Source: an uncultured Myxococcales bacterium (GTDB lineage Bacteria; Myxococcota_A; UBA9042; DTJE01). From it: a stretch of 64,000 nt of DNA. The stretch spans positions 72,286-136,285 of the forward strand of contig CALJUR010000036.1 in the NCBI GenBank assembly GCA_937975765.1, in the 5' to 3' direction. Below are positions 58,831-64,000 of this stretch, piece by piece; within the stretch, counting starts at the first letter, position 1; the number at the start of each line of letters is the position of its first letter. Both the position numbers and the translations under genes were made by a program. The notes under the pieces are model-generated. The model worked only from the letters and a program-made list of their open reading frames with translations, ran no database searches and was not told the DNA's origin.

Positions 58831-61095
58831 ATGGCGAACATCATCATCGCAGGCAGGCCGTTCCCGCTGGAGGACTCCGGCGTCCGCGTCATCACCTTCC
58901 TGGACCCCGGCTGCCTGTCGTTCTACTCCGCCAACGCGCCCGGGGCCGTGGCCCTGGTCGGGACCAACGAGGACGGGGACACGATGAACCTGGTCCAGCC
59001 CCGGCGCCCGCCGGGCACCGCGGTCCCGATGGGGCTGCAGGGCGAGGGCTGGGACCGGCTGGAGGGCGGCTGGCAGGCGGCGCTGTCGAAGACCGTCCGC
59101 ACCGTCGTGCTGCACCACGACGGATCGCCGTCCAGCCAGGCCTGCCACCGAACGCTGCTGCAGCGCAGCCTGTCCACCCACTTCATGATCGAACGCGACG
59201 GCACCGTGTACCAGGGGACCGACGTGGCCGACGTGGCCTGGCACGCGATCGGCGTCAACTCGGTCGGCGTCGGGATCGACCTGAACTCCCTGGCCCCCAA
59301 CCTGCTGCACAACCCGGACGCGCCCCCGCCGCTGGGAGGCCGGAAGTCGGACGTGGTCGAGATCAACGGCGGCCAGTTCTGTTCGTGGACCTACTCCCCC
59401 GAGCAGTACCGATCGCTGATCGCCGTCCTGAAGGCCCTGGTGAACGCCGTGGGACTGGAGCCGGTGTTCCCGATGGACCAGAACGGCGGCATCCTGCGGA
59501 CGGTGCTGGCCGACCCGCAGCCCGCCCAGTTCGCGGGCATCCAGTGCCACTGGCACTCGGACGATCAGAAATGGGACCCGGGGCCGGGCCTGGACTGGGA
59601 GTGGATCCTGAAGGGGCTGCGCGCGAAGAAGGCCACCTTCCCGTGCGTGCCCGTCGTGCGCAACGCCATCTCGCTGGGGCAGGACCGGGCCGACCGCGAC
59701 CTGCTGGCGGGCGGGCTGTTCCGGGAGGCGGCCTCCACCCGCGACCTGCTGGACGAGTCCCTGTCGACCGAGGACACCGCGGCGCGCTTCCTGCGGCTGC
59801 TGTCGCGGGCCTGCGAGCACGAGTCCGGCGGCGGCTACTACCCGATGGGCGTCAACCAGACCTGGCACGGGGGCATCCACGTCCCGTGCGTGCGCGGGAC
59901 GCCGGTCGTGCCGCTGCTGGAGGGGGAGGTCGCGGCGCTGCACCTGGGACCGGCGAAGGACTTCCCCCGCGGCCTGGGCAGCAACAACTTCGTGCTGCTG
60001 CGGCACCGGATCCCGCTGCCCGTCAGCATGCGGTCGGCCGTCGCTCCCGCCTGCACCCGCCCCGCCCGGCCCGGGGAGGAGAACCTGGAGGTCAAGGAGC
60101 AGGCCGAGAACGTGCTGGTCGCGTTCAGCCTTTACATGCACCTGGACGCCGTGGACTGGGACCATCCGCCCGCGACGCCCCTGCTGCAGAAGCTGGGGGC
60201 GCTGTCCCGGCAGGAGGAGATCTCCGACCCGCCCTCGGGGCCTGCCCTGGATTCCGTCTCGGCCGGCAAGGTGGACGCCCTGGCCGCCCTGCGGAAGGGC
60301 TACGTGGTGACCTTCCCGCCCGACAAGGAACCCCGGCTGGTCCTGAACACCGGCGAGGTGCTGGGGCACGCCGGGGAGTACGGGGAGCGCACGGGCGGGC
60401 TGCGGCTGGTGCACGTGGAGGTCTTCGCGGACCATCGCTACCTGGAGGCCATGGACCTGGCGCTGTACGGGCGGTACCTGGCCCTGGCCGAGGACGACCC
60501 GCACCGCGACCTGGTGGTGCGGTCGGAGACGATGCTGAAGAGGTTCGGGTGGGAACCCGACAAGCCCCTGCCGTGGGAGAAGCCGCGGGATGTTCCCCGG
60601 TCGTCGAAGGTGCTGAACGCGGAGGCGGTGCGGGACTTCTTCGAGACGCAGGCGGACCCCGAGGTCCGCGCGACGCTGCGACGCATGATCGTACGGAACG
60701 TGTCCGAGTGGTCGGACCGCGTGGACTGGGCTCATGCCTTCCTGTCCGGGCAGGACTGGGCGAAGGACTGGGCGAGGCGCCTGCGGGAGCCCGGCGCCGC
60801 CGGCCGGCTGTTCCAGGGCGAAATCGCGTCGTGGCTGAAGTTCACCTGGCTGACGGACAAGCTGGCGAAGGACGTCGGCCTGGAGTTCCAGCCGGGGCAG
60901 GAAGGCGTGGTCGCCCACTTCCATCCCGCGAACTTCCTGATGTGGTGGCTGTTCCTGCGGTCGGCCGTGCGCGGCAAGCCGATCGAGGAGATCCTGCAGT
61001 GCCGGGAGAACGCCCGGAAGTCCATCCAGGACGGCGTTCCGCGGGTGCTGGACGACTTCGCGGACGACGCCGGGGAAGGCGCCTGGCAGTACTGA
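58831..61095 (+). CDS. Two-domain peptidoglycan hydrolase-like protein (Amidase_2 plus M23-like)
   Basis: 754 aa, no signal peptide. Domain 1 (about 85-260) is an N-acetylmuramoyl-L-alanine amidase_2: VVLHHDGSPSS with His95/96, HFMIERDGTVYQ, then CHWHSDDQKWDPG with His240/His242 and Asp249 as zinc ligands. Domain 2 (about 330-535) is M23/LytM-like: HGGIHVPCVRGTPVVPLLEG, where His346 is followed by His350 in place of Asp, LYMHLD and LVHVEVF. A helical C-terminal part of about 200 residues is unassigned. Lacking an export signal, it may be delivered by a secretion or contractile device, or act on lysis. Confidence 0.78.
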   Translation: MANIIIAGRPFPLEDSGVRVITFLDPGCLSFYSANAPGAVALVGTNEDGDTMNLVQPRRPPGTAVPMGLQGEGWDRLEGGWQAALSKTVRTVVLHHDGSPSSQACHRTLLQRSLSTHFMIERDGTVYQGTDVADVAWHAIGVNSVGVGIDLNSLAPNLLHNPDAPPPLGGRKSDVVEINGGQFCSWTYSPEQYRSLIAVLKALVNAVGLEPVFPMDQNGGILRTVLADPQPAQFAGIQCHWHSDDQKWDPGPGLDWEWILKGLRAKKATFPCVPVVRNAISLGQDRADRDLLAGGLFREAASTRDLLDESLSTEDTAARFLRLLSRACEHESGGGYYPMGVNQTWHGGIHVPCVRGTPVVPLLEGEVAALHLGPAKDFPRGLGSNNFVLLRHRIPLPVSMRSAVAPACTRPARPGEENLEVKEQAENVLVAFSLYMHLDAVDWDHPPATPLLQKLGALSRQEEISDPPSGPALDSVSAGKVDALAALRKGYVVTFPPDKEPRLVLNTGEVLGHAGEYGERTGGLRLVHVEVFADHRYLEAMDLALYGRYLALAEDDPHRDLVVRSETMLKRFGWEPDKPLPWEKPRDVPRSSKVLNAEAVRDFFETQADPEVRATLRRMIVRNVSEWSDRVDWAHAFLSGQDWAKDWARRLREPGAAGRLFQGEIASWLKFTWLTDKLAKDVGLEFQPGQEGVVAHFHPANFLMWWLFLRSAVRGKPIEEILQCRENARKSIQDGVPRVLDDFADDAGEGAWQY

Positions 61096-61100
61096 CGCGC

Positions 61101-61718
61101 CTACATCCTCCGGAACACGCCGGTGACGACCCCCAGCACCTCGACGCGCCGCCCGTCCCCGGGGCGCACCTCGATCGGCGGGTAGGCCGGGTTGGAGGCC
61201 ACCAGCCGCACCACGTCGGCATCCGGCTGCCAGTGCTTGACCGTCGCCTCGTCCTCGACCATCGCGACCACGATGCGCCCCCGCTCGGCGACCGGCTGCC
61301 GGCGAACGATGACGTAGTCCCCGGGCAGGATGCCGTCCCCGGTCATGCTGTCGCCCTGGACGTGCAGCACGAACGTGTCGTCGCCGTCCCCCACCAGGAA
61401 GGGGTCCGGGGCCAGGTAGCCCTCCAGGTCCTCCTGGGCGGTGATCGGCCGGCCGGCAGCAACGCGGCCCAGGATGGGGATGCCTCCGGGGGAGCCGCTG
61501 CCGACCCGCAGTCCCCGGGACGAGTGGGGGTGCCGTTCCAGCAGGCCGTGCCGCACCAGCGCGTCGATGTGGCAGGCGACCGCGTTGGTCGAGGCGACCC
61601 CCAGGGCCTTCGCGATCTCGCGAACGGTCGGGGGCGCCCCGTTCCTTCGGGCGTGCCGCTGGATGAACTGCAGCACCTCCAGTTGCCTGGGGGTGGGGCC
61701 GCTGCCGCCGCGCGCCAT
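61101..61718 (-). CDS. lexA: LexA repressor
   Basis: 205 aa, GGGAGG five bases before the ATG. N-terminal winged helix-turn-helix (PTPRQLEVLQFIQRHARRNG, TVREIAKALG, STNAVACHIDAL). Self-cleavage site Ala88-Gly89 in GRVAAGRP, catalytic Ser124 in GDSM and Lys161 in ATVKHW. It represses SOS genes until RecA-stimulated autocleavage. The operator in its own promoter shows autoregulation. Convergent with the amidase gene, with a five-base gap. Confidence 0.96.
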   Translation of the reverse strand: MARGGSGPTPRQLEVLQFIQRHARRNGAPPTVREIAKALGVASTNAVACHIDALVRHGLLERHPHSSRGLRVGSGSPGGIPILGRVAAGRPITAQEDLEGYLAPDPFLVGDGDDTFVLHVQGDSMTGDGILPGDYVIVRRQPVAERGRIVVAMVEDEATVKHWQPDADVVRLVASNPAYPPIEVRPGDGRRVEVLGVVTGVFRRM

Positions 61719-61758
61719 GTTCGCCTCCCGGTACGGGATTCCGGCTGGATCCTCCCTA

Positions 61759-61787
61759 CCTGTACCTGAACACCTGTTCTGTGTCAA
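61759..61787 (-). promoter_or_regulatory. lexA promoter with SOS box
   Basis: On the minus strand TTGACA (61782-61787), a 17-base spacer and TACAGG (61759-61764). The spacer holds the perfect palindrome-type box GAACACCTGTTC (61768-61779), GAAC-N4-GTTC, the SOS box class first described in Bacillus. LexA bound here would block RNA polymerase. Confidence 0.85.
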
Positions 61788-61820
61788 GCCCCGGGCGGCG
61801 CCGGCGGGAACCGTCCCGGT

Positions 61821-63695
61821 TCAGAACTCGTAGGCGTACGTGAACAGCAGCAGGTTGTCCTGGTAGCGGGTGGCGATGCTCCCCCACAGCGTGTCGGTGC
61901 GCGTGTAGGAGGCCTGGAGCAGGTGGTGCAGCGCGGGCCGGAAGGTCACCTTCGGCGTGTACTGCAGCAGCAGCGCGTTGTCGGCCGCCCCGTAGACGTG
62001 CCACAGGTGCAGGTCCAGCCCGTACGCGAACCAGGTCGCGGCGGCATGGCTCCAGGTGATCAGCGGGCCGTGCGAGTGGTAGTGGTCGGGCGCGAAGTAG
62101 GTGATCCGCGGATACTTCGCCTCGGTGTAGGCAGCGTGCAGGTAGGTGTACTCGTACCACAGTTCCAGCCGGGGCGAATCCAGCGGCCGCCACCCGATCG
62201 ACGCGGCGGCGTTGGCCATGCGGTTCCAGTCCGAGTAGAACCCGCCCCCGCCGGAAAGGTGCAGCAGGAACCGGTCCACCGGCTCGGCGTCCAGGCTCAG
62301 GACCAGGTTGTTCGCGACGATCTTGCGCTCGACGTCGCCGACCGATCCCAGCAGGTCGACGCGCTCGGCCTCGAAGGTCAGCGTGACGCGATCGAAGTCC
62401 CTGGACAGCGTAAGGAACCCGTTGCCCGAGTCGAACCCCGTGTCGTAGTGGATGTAGGAGGCGCCGGCCGACAGACGGAACTCCGCCGGCAGGACCAGTT
62501 CGGTGAACACGCCCACCGCGTGGCCCATCACCGTGCGCTTCGGGGAGTTCGCCAGCGAGGACGGGCTGGTGAGGTGCCGGAACTGGTACCACGCGCCGAT
62601 GGTCGCCCCGTCCCGGACCTGGTACGCCGCCTTGGGGCCCACCCCGTGGAAGTACACGCGGTCCTTCTCGTGGAAGAACGTGTACTGCACGCCCGCCCAC
62701 GTGCCGAAGCCGGTGTCCACCAGCAGCGTCTGCCGCGACAGGTCCTTGTAGCGCGGGTCGTTCGAACGCAGCAGGTAGGCGTGCTGCCGGGCCTTGCTGC
62801 CCAGGCCCAGGTCGCTGGACAGGGACAGCGCGCGGGACCGGACCTCCGCGTCGAACGGGCGGGCGTCGAGGATCGCCTCGTACTGCTGCAGCGCCTTGCC
62901 GGGGGCCGCGTTCCACTCGTACAGCTCGGCCAGGGCACGGCGGGCTCCCAGGTCGTCCGGGCGCGCCTTCACGATGCGGTCGTACAGGGTGATGGCCTTC
63001 GCTTCCTGCCCGGCATCGACGCACCTTTCGGCCAGTTCGGTCGAGGCGTCCAGGTCGTCCGGGTGGGTCTCGACGCGCTTCTCCAGCAGCCGCCGGGCGT
63101 CCTCCGGGCGCTCGTTCCAGGCGTACAGCTTCTCCAGCGCCCGCAGCGCCTCCTCGTCCCCGGGCAACAGCGCGATATAGGCTTCCAGGTGCGGGATCGC
63201 CTCGGGGCCGCGGTCCATGTCCATCAGGAGCATGCCGGTCCGGCGCCGCAGGGAGGGGTCGTCCGGGCGATGCACCAGGATCGCCTGGTACAGTTCCAGC
63301 GCCGAGTCCGGCTGCTCCAGGCCCAGGTACAGGTCCGCCAGCCGCAGCCGGGCCGCGTCGTCGTCCGGGCGTTCGCGGACGACCTCCGCCCACTGGGCGG
63401 CGGCCTCGGCGTCCTTCGACTGGTCCGACAGGGCGCCTGCCAACTCGGCCCGCAGGTCGGGGTCCACCGTCGGTGCGTCGAGGTAGGGCAGCAGCAGGGC
63501 CTCGGCCTCGGCGGCCTTCCCGGCGTCCCTCAGGGCGTGCGCCTGCCGCGCGGCCTCCGCCGGGTCCGGCAGCGCCGGTGCCGGCGCGGGCTGGACCTGC
63601 GCGGCCTTCGGGGCGGCGCGCACCGGCACCGTACCGACCAGGGCCACCGACAGCACCAGGGCCAACCGGGCGCTCACTGCCAGGAGATCGCGCAT
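61821..63695 (-). CDS. Outer-membrane beta-barrel protein with periplasmic TPR domain
   Basis: 624 aa starting MRDLLAVSARL, signal peptide to about 28. Residues about 45-310 are TPR repeats (QPDSALELYQAILVHRPDD, PEDARRLLEKRVETHPDD, APGKALQQYEAILDARPFD). Residues about 320-624 are alternating beta strands rich in aromatics, ending LLLFTYAYEF with the C-terminal Phe typical of outer-membrane barrels. Such TPR-barrel proteins often secrete or bind exopolysaccharide; the substrate is not shown by sequence. Its start overlaps the end of the upstream partial gene by 22 bases. Confidence 0.75.
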   Translation of the reverse strand: MRDLLAVSARLALVLSVALVGTVPVRAAPKAAQVQPAPAPALPDPAEAARQAHALRDAGKAAEAEALLLPYLDAPTVDPDLRAELAGALSDQSKDAEAAAQWAEVVRERPDDDAARLRLADLYLGLEQPDSALELYQAILVHRPDDPSLRRRTGMLLMDMDRGPEAIPHLEAYIALLPGDEEALRALEKLYAWNERPEDARRLLEKRVETHPDDLDASTELAERCVDAGQEAKAITLYDRIVKARPDDLGARRALAELYEWNAAPGKALQQYEAILDARPFDAEVRSRALSLSSDLGLGSKARQHAYLLRSNDPRYKDLSRQTLLVDTGFGTWAGVQYTFFHEKDRVYFHGVGPKAAYQVRDGATIGAWYQFRHLTSPSSLANSPKRTVMGHAVGVFTELVLPAEFRLSAGASYIHYDTGFDSGNGFLTLSRDFDRVTLTFEAERVDLLGSVGDVERKIVANNLVLSLDAEPVDRFLLHLSGGGGFYSDWNRMANAAASIGWRPLDSPRLELWYEYTYLHAAYTEAKYPRITYFAPDHYHSHGPLITWSHAAATWFAYGLDLHLWHVYGAADNALLLQYTPKVTFRPALHHLLQASYTRTDTLWGSIATRYQDNLLLFTYAYEF

Positions 63696-63954
63696 GCCTC
63701 GCTTCCGACTCGGTAGTAGTACCGGGATTCCACCGGCTCCCGGAATGCCTCCTCGCACGCCCCCTGGAACCGGACGGTCGTTCCCCGGGGCGGGCGGACC
63801 ATCACCGTCATGCCTTCCTGCGGCGGGTCGATCGCCCGCACCAGCAGGCTGTTCCCGTCGCGCAGCACGTCCAGGCGCGCCTTGCGCCAGGCCGGGACGT
63901 AGCGGGCCAGTTCGGACCCGGTGAACCGGCGCAGGAACGGGTAGGCGCGATCGA
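63674..63954 (-). CDS. Partial gene, C-terminal 93 residues, cut by adapter
   Basis: Open frame running in from the contig end and ending at 63674 (VGSEACAISWQ). Visible part: FDRAYPFLRRFTGSELARYV, WRKARLDVLRDGN, then a beta-rich end (MVRPPRGTTVRFQGACEEAF). No family recognised; the N-terminus is missing because bases from 63955 on are adapter. Overlap with the beta-barrel gene implies translational coupling. Confidence 0.6.
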
Positions 63955-64000
63955 AGATCGGAAGAGCGTCGTGTAGGGAAAGAGTGTAGATCTCGGTGGT
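63955..64000. other. Illumina TruSeq adapter remnant
   Basis: The last 46 bases, beginning AGATCGGAAGAGCGTCGTGT, equal the reverse complement of the TruSeq universal adapter. Not genomic; any reading frame crossing 63955 is artefactual. Confidence 0.97.

Noticed and set aside
63473..63976. Plus-strand open frame at the contig end
   Set aside because: It runs into the adapter and is antisense to the TPR/beta-barrel gene.

Overview
The window is a dense, very GC-rich bacterial chromosome segment. The closing bases are a sequencing adapter, so it is probably the end of a metagenomic or draft contig. The mix suggests a Myxococcota-like ('deltaproteobacterial') or related Gram-negative lineage: lipoproteins with long acidic or proline-rich linkers behind the lipobox, a Ser/Thr kinase fused to PilZ, OmpA-type and TPR/beta-barrel envelope proteins, TIG-repeat lipoproteins, DUF507, and a Cys-rich GDDGCGGSCG-type motif. 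This placement is inference from gene content; no rRNA or tRNA is present to fix it.

Layout. 1-3122: partial amidohydrolase-like lipoprotein, exported PrxQ-type peroxiredoxin, EttA. 3123-3540: an AT-rich regulatory island. 3541-12297: a six-gene co-directional block (PPP-like metallophosphatase, HD protein, Cys-rich/helical-repeat protein, unknown, SbcD, SbcC) in which all junctions but one overlap as ATGA; two orphan genes face it (12381-13826). 13961-20881: OmpA-domain protein, kinase-PilZ, CTP-dependent lipid-kinase-like membrane protein, DUF2147 protein, family I CoA-transferase, Cys-rich protein. 21070-29705: a tightly packed acyl-chain biosynthesis operon (ACP, two phosphopantetheinyl transferases, hotdog thioesterase, KS, KASIII-like protein, acyltransferase, hydroxyacyl-CoA dehydrogenase, two crotonases, B12-type radical SAM), met by a convergent second B12-type radical SAM gene (29714-31168). 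31224-47106: small membrane protein, GH9 cellulase-like lipoprotein, sugar transferase with a degenerate GGDEF-like region, several lipoproteins, DUF507, YqeY, PBP1A-like transglycosylase/transpeptidase, XdhC, RRM protein. 47290-53880: HEAT/hydrolase-like protein followed by the classic MoxR-DUF58-transglutaminase module. 53913-61095: MiaB, bifunctional-nuclease-family protein, CDP-alcohol phosphatidyltransferase, then a Tat-type small protein, a vWA-like membrane protein and a two-domain amidase/M23-like protein. 61101-64000: LexA with a well-formed SOS operator, TPR/beta-barrel protein, a truncated gene, adapter.

Best candidates for undescribed biology are (i) the acyl-chain cluster with an active-site-altered KASIII homologue, two PPTases and two B12/radical SAM enzymes, which looks like a pathway for an unusual modified lipid or polyketide-like acyl chain, and (ii) the SbcCD operon that carries four extra upstream genes. 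At the sequence level, three genes without Shine-Dalgarno sequences share a TAnnnT box followed by TCCGCGC directly before the start codon, which suggests leaderless transcripts.
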